64,000 bases of DNA from Hyphomicrobiales bacterium. GTDB taxonomy: Bacteria; Pseudomonadota; Alphaproteobacteria; Rhizobiales; Rhizobiaceae. The stretch is taken from positions 1-64,000 of the forward strand of contig JAALLE010000005.1 of the NCBI GenBank assembly GCA_011087605.1. The letters are read 5' to 3'. A program made the translations under genes and the position numbers. The notes under the pieces were generated by a model, which worked only from the letters and a program-made list of their open reading frames with translations, did no database searches and was not told the origin of the DNA. This document shows positions 1 through 7,719 of the stretch, in pieces (position 1 is the stretch's first letter; each line of letters begins with the position of its first letter).

Positions 1-261
1 ATCAAATTGTCGCACCTAATGGCAGCAGAAATAGGGTAGCTGAGTAGTTACTGTTCAAGACGCCTACACACAAAGCGTATCATTCAAGTCGTCTGTGCTC
101 CAGACTCGTAGAATTGTTTGCAATATTCAGGGGCAATAACGGCCAACCGAGCGGTTTTGAACGGCCGAAATGTAGCGATGAGAAGCGGTTCATATCAGCA
201 AGCCAGTCGATTGGCGAACGCATATTGTTGGTCCCCTTCATTGTATGTCCTGTCCGAATCT
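1..261. other. Left edge, no gene supported
   Basis: I see no convincing gene, RNA or repeat here. An open frame continuous with the MFS gene reaches back to an ATG at 118. Its translation is polar and does not look like the start of a transporter. The stretch probably holds the promoter and leader of the MFS gene, but no clear -35/-10 pair could be assigned. Confidence 0.4.
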
Positions 262-1476
262 GTGACCCTGCGGGCATTTGTCACGAAGATTGTTGATCTT
301 TTGCCAAGTCAAAAAACTACTGCACTTCTCACGTTTCTGTTCCTGTTGTTTTGCGGCACCTTATGCACCGCAATGATCGTGCCCTTCATGGGTTTTTTCC
401 TGGTCGAAGGGTTGGGCTATGAACCTTGGATAATCAGTGTTTATTCGGCACTGGCCGTTTGCCTGACGGTAACGGCAAATCGACAATTTGCCCGACGCAT
501 CGACAACGGTGCGCGCGTGTTTCCATTGGTTGGTGTTGCTGCGTTTGGATATGCAGTTGCTGCAATCGGCCTCTCACTTTCGCCAACAGTTTGGATGGCT
601 CTGACACTTGGCGTGATTGGTTTTGGGGTCAGTTCAAGCGCAGTGTCTACCATGTTCAGTCTGGGTGGCAGTTTGGCCGAAAGAAACAAGATCGAACGCA
701 GTCGCTTTAACTCCTATATGCGAGTGACCACATCGACGGCCTGGATGGTTGGTCCCGCTTTGACGTTCCTGATCACCTATCAAATCAACGTTGAAGCGGT
801 ATTTTATGTGGCGTTGGGAATTTCGCTGGTCTGGCTGAGTGTTTGGTGGCTGACTTTGCCGCGCGAAATAAGAGCGGAGGCAAAAAACGCTTCTGGCGGG
901 GCCGAAAAAACTTTGGCCACATCAAGCGGATTATGGCTGGCTGTGGCGTTCGTCTTTTGTCTTTCCTTGGCCCATTCGCTGACGTTTTCCTCGCTGCCGC
1001 TCTTTTATGTACAGGAAGTGGGCTTGCCCGGATTTGCCCCGGGGGTCGCGTTCAGCATCAAAACCTTTGTCGAAGTCATCGCCATATTCGCAACCCCAAT
1101 GATTATTGCACGCTTTGGAATGCAACGAGCTCTGTTGGCAACGGCCTTTCTGGCGGTTGTTACGACCCAGTTTTTGGCATCCGTCCAGTCTTTCCCTCAA
1201 ATGCTTGCGGGCGCGGCTCTGGAGGGGCTCTATTATGGATTTTATGCCAGTTTGGGCATCAGCTACGTCCAGTCTTTTGCACAACATCAGCCTGCACGCG
1301 CAACGGCCATATATTGGAACGCGCTCATGGTTAGCGGTTTACTGGCAGGTCCGGCAGTTGGGTTCATCGCACAGGCCTACGATTTTCAAACAGTTGTCCA
1401 AACCGCCTCAGCGGTTGCTCTATTTTCAACCGTTGTCTTAATGGCCGGACGCGGGATGAATCAAAGTTCAAGCTAG
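262..1476 (+). CDS. MFS efflux transporter, SetA-like
   Basis: Inner-membrane major facilitator of about 405 residues, hydrophobic through most of its length with roughly a dozen membrane segments. The central stretch FNSYMRVTTSTAWMVGP resembles the loop and helix I know from SetA/SetB sugar efflux permeases, so sugar or drug export is an inference from family only. The open frame extends to ATG 118, but the first transmembrane helix begins just after codon 60 of that reading. I therefore use GTG 262; TTG 301 is equally possible, and neither has a strong Shine-Dalgarno sequence. The next gene starts 144 bp downstream on the same strand and is unrelated, so this is probably a single-gene unit. 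Confidence 0.75.
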   Translation: MTLRAFVTKIVDLLPSQKTTALLTFLFLLFCGTLCTAMIVPFMGFFLVEGLGYEPWIISVYSALAVCLTVTANRQFARRIDNGARVFPLVGVAAFGYAVAAIGLSLSPTVWMALTLGVIGFGVSSSAVSTMFSLGGSLAERNKIERSRFNSYMRVTTSTAWMVGPALTFLITYQINVEAVFYVALGISLVWLSVWWLTLPREIRAEAKNASGGAEKTLATSSGLWLAVAFVFCLSLAHSLTFSSLPLFYVQEVGLPGFAPGVAFSIKTFVEVIAIFATPMIIARFGMQRALLATAFLAVVTTQFLASVQSFPQMLAGAALEGLYYGFYASLGISYVQSFAQHQPARATAIYWNALMVSGLLAGPAVGFIAQAYDFQTVVQTASAVALFSTVVLMAGRGMNQSSS

Positions 1477-1620
1477 CTTCAAAATCGGACGTTGCTCGAA
1501 AATGGTGGAAACTGTTCCTACTCTACAAATGACCCAACAATCTTGCTTAATCCCTGCTCTCGGATAATCCTGCTATATAAATACGGCTCCTATTGATGCA
1601 TCGGCTTGGGGAAAAAGAAT

Positions 1621-2139
1621 ATGGCAGCAGACGACAACATCACAGTTGCATTGGAACGCCTTGTTGGCGTTTTTGAGAAACGGCCTGCAACCGCCATGGA
1701 CACCACCAAATCCAGGGCAGTCATGACTGGTGGGTTCAGGGTCGACGTCACCGAAGGCGACAACACGGCAGTCATGGATATGGGGGACGTCATGGGGGGT
1801 GGCAACGCGGGTCCATCTCCTGGTTTTTATGGCAGAGCTGGCCTGATTAGCTGCGTCGCCATGGGGATCAAGGCGGCGGCGGCATTGGCTCGAGTTCCTT
1901 TGGATAGCGTAGAAGTTGAGGTGGAAATGGACTGGGATAACCGCAGCATGTTTGGCGCCGAGGGTGTACCACCAGATCCAGTTGCCACCCGGCTGACAAT
2001 TTCGGTTCAGAGTCCCGCCGACGAAAAACTGGTTCGACAGATAATCGATGACGGTTTACGCAATGATGCGTGGCTGCAAATTGCCCTGAGACCGCAAAAT
2101 ATTGAGCAATCCATACAGATCACCCGTTCCAGCAGTTGA
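1621..2139 (+). CDS. OsmC family protein
   Basis: About 172 residues of the OsmC/Ohr fold, whose members reduce organic hydroperoxides through reactive cysteines. One conserved cysteine is visible in GLISCVAMGIKAAA, at the position of the resolving Cys of the family. I do not see a clear second redox Cys, so peroxidase activity is uncertain and a general OsmC-like label is safer. ATG 1621 is chosen because GGGGAA lies about 7 nt upstream; an in-frame TTG at 1606 overlaps that ribosome site. It is followed by 230 bp without a gene. Confidence 0.8.
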   Translation: MAADDNITVALERLVGVFEKRPATAMDTTKSRAVMTGGFRVDVTEGDNTAVMDMGDVMGGGNAGPSPGFYGRAGLISCVAMGIKAAAALARVPLDSVEVEVEMDWDNRSMFGAEGVPPDPVATRLTISVQSPADEKLVRQIIDDGLRNDAWLQIALRPQNIEQSIQITRSSS

Positions 2140-2369
2140 TCGATAGATCCAGTCATACAGCTACGGGTACGATGTCGCGACTGGCAGCAGACCGACGTTG
2201 GACGTTCTCATTTAGATGGCCTGTGGTAGCTTGAATTACGAATAAAATTCTCTTGGCCCTTCCCTTTCGAGGTCATGGGATCGCTATTTCAGACCGATCA
2301 AGCCCAGATTTGCTGCCATGGGCGCCGTTGAGCTATTCTGGGGCTTCAACCAGATCGAGTGCTGACCGG

Positions 2370-2795
2370 ATGGGCAAGAAAAGATCATACCGTATTGCCG
2401 AAGTGGCAATCAGGGTCGACGACCTTGAAAGGGCGTCTGCCTTTTATCAGGAAGTTTTGGGGTTTGGGTTTCATCACAGCGAACCGGGAGTGATTTTCCT
2501 GGAAGTGGGCCCACTGGACTCGCCTCTTGGCGAAGTCGGTCACCCGCAACTCTTTGCCTTGTTTGGTCGCGGCAACAAGACCGATGCCTCGCTATCAACG
2601 TTTGACCACATTGCTTTCGAAATTCAAAGTGAGCTCTACGCGCAAGAGTTGGCTCGCTTCAAAGCAATGGACATGGTTATTCATGAGCGGGCGTGGCCAG
2701 AGTCCTTGCCCTGGGACGGGCGGTCGTTCTTCTTGCGCGACCCAGAGGGAAACGTGGTCGAAATCATTGCCGCAAATCTCCTCGCGGCTGACTAA
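2370..2795 (+). CDS. VOC/glyoxalase family protein
   Basis: About 141 residues with the paired beta-alpha-beta-beta-beta pattern of the vicinal oxygen chelate fold. It begins with IAEVAIRVDDLERASAFYQE and ends with FFLRDPEGNVVEII, the typical C-terminal VOC strand with its metal-ligand Glu. VOC proteins include glyoxalases, dioxygenases and resistance proteins; nothing here tells which. The longer open frame from 2253 adds 39 residues with no family likeness, so ATG 2370 (MGKKRSY) is preferred. Convergent with the DUF4242 gene at 2924, with a GC hairpin between the two. Confidence 0.8.
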   Translation: MGKKRSYRIAEVAIRVDDLERASAFYQEVLGFGFHHSEPGVIFLEVGPLDSPLGEVGHPQLFALFGRGNKTDASLSTFDHIAFEIQSELYAQELARFKAMDMVIHERAWPESLPWDGRSFFLRDPEGNVVEIIAANLLAAD

Positions 2796-2884
2796 CTAGT
2801 TCAGCGGGAAATCTGGTGACGTGGACTACGCAGAAACCGGATTGATACAAGTTCTGCGAACAAAGCTGCATTTGGAGTTGGCTC

Positions 2885-2910
2885 GGAGCCGAGTACCCCC
2901 CCCCGGCTCC
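2885..2910. other. GC hairpin with C9 tract
   Basis: Perfect 7-bp arms GGAGCCG / CGGCTCC enclose a 12-nt loop that contains most of a run of nine C (2896-2904). It lies between the convergent VOC and DUF4242 genes. It could act as a bidirectional terminator, but neither side has a U-tract, so this is only an inference. Confidence 0.5.
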
Positions 2911-2923
2911 CAAGTAGGTCTGG

Positions 2924-3205
2924 TCAAGCGGCGCGGTTTGCCGTTTGCGGACCGAAGGTGTTCTTGATCTCAGCAACCAAGTCTGCTGGGAAGCCGCCTT
3001 CCTTTGCGTGGCGATAGATCTGTTCAGCACTGTCAGCCTCGTGCACACAGTATAGTTTGTCCCCTGCTGCATAGGTATGATGCCACACATATGGCACGTT
3101 CAGGCCATCAACCACTGAGTTCGACTTGGCCGAAATATCGCACAGTTCCGCAGCTGTCAGCTTGTCGGCACCAGGGACATTTCTTTCGACGATGAATTTG
3201 GGCAT
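2924..3205 (-). CDS. DUF4242 family protein (copy 1)
   Basis: Small soluble protein of 93 residues starting MPKFIVERNVPGADKL, characteristic of DUF4242. A studied member, SCO4226 of Streptomyces, binds nickel, but the family role is otherwise unknown. A conserved pattern is visible: WHHTYAAGDKLYCVHEA followed by GGFPADLV. The start has a good AAAGGAG site. It is transcribed away from the HxlR regulator at 3353, and the two share a 147-bp region with a 40-bp symmetric element. A second copy lies at 4262-4534. Regulation by the divergent HxlR protein is inferred from layout. Confidence 0.85.
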   Translation of the reverse strand: MPKFIVERNVPGADKLTAAELCDISAKSNSVVDGLNVPYVWHHTYAAGDKLYCVHEADSAEQIYRHAKEGGFPADLVAEIKNTFGPQTANRAA

Positions 3206-3263
3206 TGTGATCTCCTTTACGTTTTGACGTGTTGATCCTGGCTGAAGCGGCTCTGTTTAGGAT

Positions 3264-3303
3264 AGTTCAAATCTTGAAGCGTTCCCGCTTCACATAGTGA
3301 ACT
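3264..3303. promoter_or_regulatory. 40-bp symmetric operator candidate
   Basis: A nested, exactly symmetric element: AGTTCA, 5 nt, TGAAGCG, TTCC, CGCTTCA, 5 nt, TGAACT. Both arm pairs are perfect and share a TGAA/TTCA core. It sits midway between the divergent starts of DUF4242 (3205) and the HxlR regulator (3353). Such symmetry suits two dimers of a winged-helix regulator. Binding by the HxlR protein is inferred; a cruciform or RNA hairpin is the alternative. Confidence 0.6.
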
Positions 3304-3352
3304 GGCTATTTACGCGGCACACCCGTACTCTCAAACCAAGGGAGGACACTCC

Positions 3353-4099
3353 ATGCCCAAAAGACCCTACGGATTGATATGTCCAATTACGCACGCCTGC
3401 GAAGTTCTTGAACCCCGCTGGACAATCCCAATTCTGACTGAAATGTGGGGCGGAGCGACACGTTTCAACGATATTCGGCGCGGCGTCGGCAATATGTCGA
3501 CCGCGCTTTTGTCGCGGCGATTGAAAGAACTTGTCGAGCAAGGACTGGTCGAGCGGATTCAGGACCCCGCGACTGGTCAGGTGGACTATATCCGAACCCA
3601 ACGAGCCATCGACCTTGAACCGGTTCTGGATGCCATGGGAAAATGGGCCCAGTGCAATATCAAGGCGAAGCAGGCATTGAAGGACATGAACGTCTCGAAC
3701 CTGATGTGGCAGATGCGAAACTATATTGATTCCGAGCAGCTTCCTTCCCGCCAACTGGTGTTTCAGTTCCGGTTTACCGACCCGGATCTGGAATTCAGCA
3801 AGTATTGGGCACTCATCAGGCCGGGCTCTCCAATTGAAATCTGCGCGGCGATTCCTGATTTTGAGATTGACCTTTTCATCGAAACAAATTGCATGTCCTT
3901 GTCTTCAATTCTGCTCAGCCGCACGACCATCGCGCGCGAACTGGAAGCCGGTCGCCTGTTCCTCGGCGGCGACGCAATGCTTTCGCGGACAATGGACAGG
4001 TGGTTTTACCAGCGCACGCTTGAAGACCGCTCTGAGATACTCCAATTGTCAGACAGCTTCTTCGAAGAGACCGAGCCCACCGTCAGGACGGCAAGATAG
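3353..4099 (+). CDS. HxlR family regulator with C-terminal domain
   Basis: 248 residues. Residues 1-110 form a HxlR-type winged helix (CPITHACEVLEPRWTIPIL, then RFNDIRRGVGNMSTALLSRRLKEL as recognition region, and the GLVER wing). The remaining 130 residues are not part of minimal HxlR proteins, which are usually 110-150 residues. They resemble the SCP2-like ligand-binding domain found on some alphaproteobacterial HxlR proteins. The ATG follows GGGAGG closely. It is divergent from DUF4242 copy 1 and convergent with copy 2. It probably controls copy 1, and perhaps itself, through the 3264-3303 element. The ligand is unknown. Confidence 0.85.
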   Translation: MPKRPYGLICPITHACEVLEPRWTIPILTEMWGGATRFNDIRRGVGNMSTALLSRRLKELVEQGLVERIQDPATGQVDYIRTQRAIDLEPVLDAMGKWAQCNIKAKQALKDMNVSNLMWQMRNYIDSEQLPSRQLVFQFRFTDPDLEFSKYWALIRPGSPIEICAAIPDFEIDLFIETNCMSLSSILLSRTTIARELEAGRLFLGGDAMLSRTMDRWFYQRTLEDRSEILQLSDSFFEETEPTVRTAR

Positions 4100-4222
4100 C
4101 GATCAAAAATTGACATTTGCACGCAATCCAAACCTTTGACCATTTGCATTTCCTGCCCGGATAACCTGCAACTATGTAGGCGCACTAAGCCTTGGCCTTC
4201 AAATTTGGATAACCACGCAGCA

Positions 4223-4258
4223 ATGATTATCCCGCGGTCTTTTCACCGGCATAATCAT
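4223..4258. terminator. Bidirectional terminator-like hairpin
   Basis: Perfect 8-bp outer arms ATGATTAT / ATAATCAT with further CGGT/ACCG pairing around a TTTT-containing loop. It lies between the convergent HxlR gene (ends 4099) and DUF4242 copy 2 (ends 4262). Position and shape suggest termination in both directions. No long U-tract is present. Confidence 0.5.
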
Positions 4259-4261
4259 ACT

Positions 4262-4534
4262 TCACCGCGCCGTGGTCGGGTCGATGATTGTCGAAACTTC
4301 CGTGATCGTGTTCGCCGGAAACCCGCTAAGCTGCGAGTGCATTTGAATTGCTTCTTCTGAATCCGCCAGGTAGATGCAAAAGGTCTTGTTTCCGGTCACG
4401 TAAGAGTGCTGCCACTGCACCCGCGGCGCCAGTTGAGACAGGGCATCATTTGATGTTTTAGCGGCTCCACAAAGTTCCTCATCCGACATTGCGCCGACAC
4501 CGGAGATTTCACGTTCGATTACGAATTTTTTCAT
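4262..4534 (-). CDS. DUF4242 family protein (copy 2)
   Basis: 90-residue paralogue of the protein at 2924-3205, starting MKKFVIEREISG and ending with the family motif GFPANTITEVSTIIDPTTAR. Like copy 1 it carries WQHSYVTGNKTFCIYLA, so the core is shared, but overall identity looks moderate. ATG 4534 is preferred over ATG 4543 because AAGGA sits 8 nt upstream of it and overlaps the upstream ATG. It begins 11 nt after the stop of the glutathione S-transferase gene, so the two form an operon read leftwards. Function is unknown; a role linked to electrophile or metal stress is an inference from the GST partner. Confidence 0.85.
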   Translation of the reverse strand: MKKFVIEREISGVGAMSDEELCGAAKTSNDALSQLAPRVQWQHSYVTGNKTFCIYLADSEEAIQMHSQLSGFPANTITEVSTIIDPTTAR

Positions 4535-4545
4535 GGCGGTCATCC

Positions 4546-5184
4546 TTATGCTGCCTGTTTGGGTAGGTGGTGGGTATCCATTGCCGCCCGATAGGCCGGA
4601 CGCCGGGAGGTCGCTTCAGCCAAAGCCGCCAAAGCCGGACGCGACGAAAACAGCGCCGCCTTGTCTTCAGACCATTCGGTCAACATGGTCAGATAAATAT
4701 CGAGGGCCGTATGGCCGCCTGGCAAAAAGAACGGTTCTCCACAGATGGCCTCATTCATCACGTCAAAGAAATCATTCAGATCAGCGCGGGCCTTCTGTTC
4801 AACCTGTAGAATTGCATTCCCACTGCATGCGTAACGCTCTGGATGTCCATGGCGAGCGACCGTCAAATATCCCGATGTCGCCATAACATTGAGCCAGAAT
4901 AGAAAATTGGCGCGATCGGGCTCCCCCTGCGCCGGAGTCAATGTTGATTGGGGGAACTGTTCCCCCAAAATGGTTACGATAGCGGCCGTTTCTCCAATGG
5001 TTGTCCCATCTGGAAGCTCGATTGCCGGCACCCGACCCGACGGAACAAGAGACAGGTATGAGGAGGATTTGTGCTCGCCCGCACCCATGTCGACATAGCG
5101 CAACTCATAATCCGCACCAAGTTCCTCGAGCATGACGTGCGCCACAATCGAGCCAGCCATGTATTCCCAATACAGCGTGTACAT
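4546..5184 (-). CDS. Glutathione S-transferase family protein
   Basis: 212 residues, the usual GST length. The N-terminal thioredoxin-like half contains VPSGRVPAIELPDG and the glutathione-contacting GETAAIV motif (Glu plus a small residue in place of the usual ES). The C-terminal helical half contains GGHTALDIYLTML, matching the conserved N-capping Asp region. It probably conjugates glutathione to small electrophiles in the cytoplasm; substrate unknown. It is the first gene of an operon with DUF4242 copy 2 and is divergent from a LysR regulator at 5320. That neighbour is the natural candidate controller. Confidence 0.85.
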   Translation of the reverse strand: MYTLYWEYMAGSIVAHVMLEELGADYELRYVDMGAGEHKSSSYLSLVPSGRVPAIELPDGTTIGETAAIVTILGEQFPQSTLTPAQGEPDRANFLFWLNVMATSGYLTVARHGHPERYACSGNAILQVEQKARADLNDFFDVMNEAICGEPFFLPGGHTALDIYLTMLTEWSEDKAALFSSRPALAALAEATSRRPAYRAAMDTHHLPKQAA

Positions 5185-5319
5185 TTGCCTGCATCCCTAT
5201 AAGATATTTCTTTAGCGAGTAGGCACTCGCCTTTGATTTTCAGACAATTGTCCTTTTTAATCCCATATGCACGGCAAATTTGATTTGCGATCACTAAAGA
5301 AAATCTTTAATGAAATCAC
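5185..5319. promoter_or_regulatory. Divergent GST / LysR control region
   Basis: 135 bp between divergent starts. It contains a perfect inverted repeat GCGAGT-AGGC-ACTCGC (5215-5230), a palindromic ACAATTGT and several A/T-rich dyads near the LysR start. LysR-type regulators usually bind such intergenic dyads and control the divergent gene. Which dyad is used cannot be told from sequence alone. Confidence 0.5.
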
Positions 5320-6261
5320 ATGATGTTATCTCACTTGAACTCACTGCGTGCGCTTGAGGCAACTCTCAGACACGGCAGCTTTACCGTCGCGGCCGATGAG
5401 CTTGGCATCACGCCTGCGGCAGTCGGGCAGCGGGTTCGCACACTTGAGGAATATGTTGGGAAAAACCTGTTTGAACGAACCAGTTCCGGGATCATTCCAC
5501 TTGATGATGCAAAAGATGTTGAGAGACTGCTGACTTCGGGATTTATCTCGATAGCCAGCGGGCTCGAGCAACTGAAGCTTGAACGAGCCCACAATCGTGT
5601 GTCCGTCACTTTGCCTGCTTCTTTTGCAGAAAACTGGCTGATGCCTTCCATTTCCGATTTCTATCGTCGCCATTCGGAAATCGATCTGCGTCTGGACGCG
5701 TCCAACCGCGATGCGGATCTTCTCACCGAAGATTTCGACTTTGCAATTCGTTACGGTCAACCAACCACAGATCCGCTGCAGGAAATTGTCCTTTTTGGAG
5801 ATTATATTCTGCCTGTTTGTTCGCCAGAATTTGCCACGCGACATAACCTCAACCCGCAATGCAGATCATTGGCTGGTATTCCCCTCATTCACATGATGAA
5901 CCGGACCAGCGATCCCAGTTGGGTCGGGTTTGAAGGTTGGGGACAAGCATTCAAGATTGACCCTGACGGACTGAATCAAGGGGTAAAATACTCGAAAATA
6001 AGTTCAGGTCTACAGTCCGCCATATTGGGACAAGGTTTGGTTATTTGTGGATTGACGGAAGCCCACAACGCCGTCAAGGCAGGAAGCCTGGTGTTTCCAT
6101 TTGGGCCTTCACTGAGACTGCAAACGCATTATCAATACAGGTTGATATGGGTGCAACGACGCAAGATGACTTCCTTGCAGGATGATTTCAGAAACTGGAT
6201 TCTGCAAACTTCAAAGGACTTTGTTGAAGAATTGTCAGACCTCTTGTCCGAAGCGGATTGA
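5320..6261 (+). CDS. LysR family transcriptional regulator, GcvA-like
   Basis: 313 residues. The N-terminal helix-turn-helix (residues 5-60) reads LNSLRALEATLRHGSF, AADELGITPAAVGQRV and LEEYVGKNLFER, standard for LysR and closest in style to the GcvA group. The C-terminal region (about 90-300) is the periplasmic-binding-protein-like effector domain. It starts at ATG 5320; the ATG at 5323 could also serve. Divergent from the GST-DUF4242 operon, which it probably activates or represses. The effector is unknown. Convergent with the next gene, 79 bp apart. Confidence 0.88.
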   Translation: MMLSHLNSLRALEATLRHGSFTVAADELGITPAAVGQRVRTLEEYVGKNLFERTSSGIIPLDDAKDVERLLTSGFISIASGLEQLKLERAHNRVSVTLPASFAENWLMPSISDFYRRHSEIDLRLDASNRDADLLTEDFDFAIRYGQPTTDPLQEIVLFGDYILPVCSPEFATRHNLNPQCRSLAGIPLIHMMNRTSDPSWVGFEGWGQAFKIDPDGLNQGVKYSKISSGLQSAILGQGLVICGLTEAHNAVKAGSLVFPFGPSLRLQTHYQYRLIWVQRRKMTSLQDDFRNWILQTSKDFVEELSDLLSEAD

Positions 6262-6340
6262 CCGACTGCAACTCCGGCCCGTGTAAACGACCGGTCTGAA
6301 GCGCCTGATTCCCAGCCGCCAATTTTCTGCCGCATCTGGG

Positions 6341-7522
6341 CTAATTCTCATTAAGAAACTCGATCAACGTATCCATGAAAGGTTCCCAAACCGGTGACCC
6401 GGGAAGCGGAAGGTGATTGGATGTATCGAGAATTACAAGTTCAGATGACGGAATTTCCGAGGCAAGTTTTTGCGCCTCAGATATCGGATGCACACCGTCC
6501 CTTCGACCATGGACGATCAAAGTTGGGCAAACAATGTTGCCAAGCAAATGCGCGATGGACACCGAGTTGATTGCGTCTCTGATCTTCAAAATATTGTCTG
6601 GCGTCATCGAACTCTGCATCAAGCGCACCAGCTCCTTCACGACATCGAATGGCCCCTCCGGGAAATAGGAGGCGAGAACGGCAGTCGCAAAGGCGCCTTC
6701 AGGCTCATCCCAGCCTTGGGAAATCAGTTCTTTGATGACATCCGTCTGATTGGTATTTTGTCGCCGCATACGCCCGTCAACATATCCGCCGACGATTGCA
6801 AGTCGGGTTACCCTGTTGGGAAATTGAGCGGCGAGATGAACGGCTGGCAATACGCCCCCGGAAGTAGAAAATACTGCAAAACGATCAATACCGGCAGCAT
6901 CTGCAACCGTGATAACATCGGCTGCCATGCGCGAAAAATCGGTTTCGACAACGTCGTTGTCTGATAATCCGGCCCCTATTGGATCGCAGCGCAACACTGT
7001 GAACTGACCGCCAATTTTGTTGAAATAGGCCTGACCGGCTGATAGTCCCCATTCTACCTCTAAATTGGCGGCTCCAGATAAACGCATGTAGAGCACCGGC
7101 GGTCCGTTTCCAGTGAGCGCGTAGGCGAGGCGCCGTCCGTCTTTATTGCGAACGTAACGAATACGCTGAATCTCGTTGGCAGTTGCTGAAGTATTGCTGC
7201 CCGACTTCTGGTCAACACTCTCCATGGCTGCGACCAAAACGAGTCCGCGTCGAGGAACAGTCCTGATTACAGCCTGGTGCTTGCCATCGTCACCAACTGA
7301 GCGCCGAGCCGCTGAGATACAGGCGGAAATTGCCGATTCAGAGACAATCCGGCCCTTCCAGATTTCCTCGATCATGTGATCGCGTGTAACCAGATTACCT
7401 GCATTTTGTGCAAGCAGACGCAGCAGGTCGAAGACCAAAGGTTCGACCGGCACAAGCTGCCCGGATTGGGAAAGCGTGTGCCGGGTGTCGTCAAGCTCGA
7501 ATCCTGCAAAACGATAGCGCAT
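6341..7522 (-). CDS. Winged-helix / alpha-beta hydrolase fusion
   Basis: 393 residues joining two modules. Residues 1-100 are an OmpR/PhoB-type winged helix (RYRFAGFELDDTRHTL, then EPLVFDLLRLLAQNAGNLVTR, ending RTVPRRGLVLVA), as in CadC-like proteins, with no receiver domain and no membrane helix. Residues about 130-390 form an alpha/beta hydrolase with the nucleophile region FSTSGGVLPA, an acid in HGRRDGVHP and a His in LDTSNHLPLPG. It may be a transcription factor whose ligand pocket is a hydrolase fold. Start ATG 7522 is chosen over 7564 because the wHTH begins there. No operon partner. Confidence 0.8.
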   Translation of the reverse strand: MRYRFAGFELDDTRHTLSQSGQLVPVEPLVFDLLRLLAQNAGNLVTRDHMIEEIWKGRIVSESAISACISAARRSVGDDGKHQAVIRTVPRRGLVLVAAMESVDQKSGSNTSATANEIQRIRYVRNKDGRRLAYALTGNGPPVLYMRLSGAANLEVEWGLSAGQAYFNKIGGQFTVLRCDPIGAGLSDNDVVETDFSRMAADVITVADAAGIDRFAVFSTSGGVLPAVHLAAQFPNRVTRLAIVGGYVDGRMRRQNTNQTDVIKELISQGWDEPEGAFATAVLASYFPEGPFDVVKELVRLMQSSMTPDNILKIRDAINSVSIAHLLGNIVCPTLIVHGRRDGVHPISEAQKLASEIPSSELVILDTSNHLPLPGSPVWEPFMDTLIEFLNEN

Positions 7523-7719
7523 GGCGTGAAGTTTAATCAGAGAAATGGACCCAGGTCCAAGCAATCATCCAGAAATCGACGGGTCAAACGCCCCCTTCTC
7601 ACATCATGGTCAGAAGGTTCAGCGCGTACCGTTTGCGCTGCAAAAACCGATTATGGTTAACAGATTGCTAATACTTGCCGGTCCATTATTGGTGCAGATA
7701 AAGCTCTGGATCGCGCCAA

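Noticed and set aside
118-261. N-terminal extension of the MFS transporter
   Set aside because: About 48 polar residues with no transporter character; the first helix starts after codon 60.
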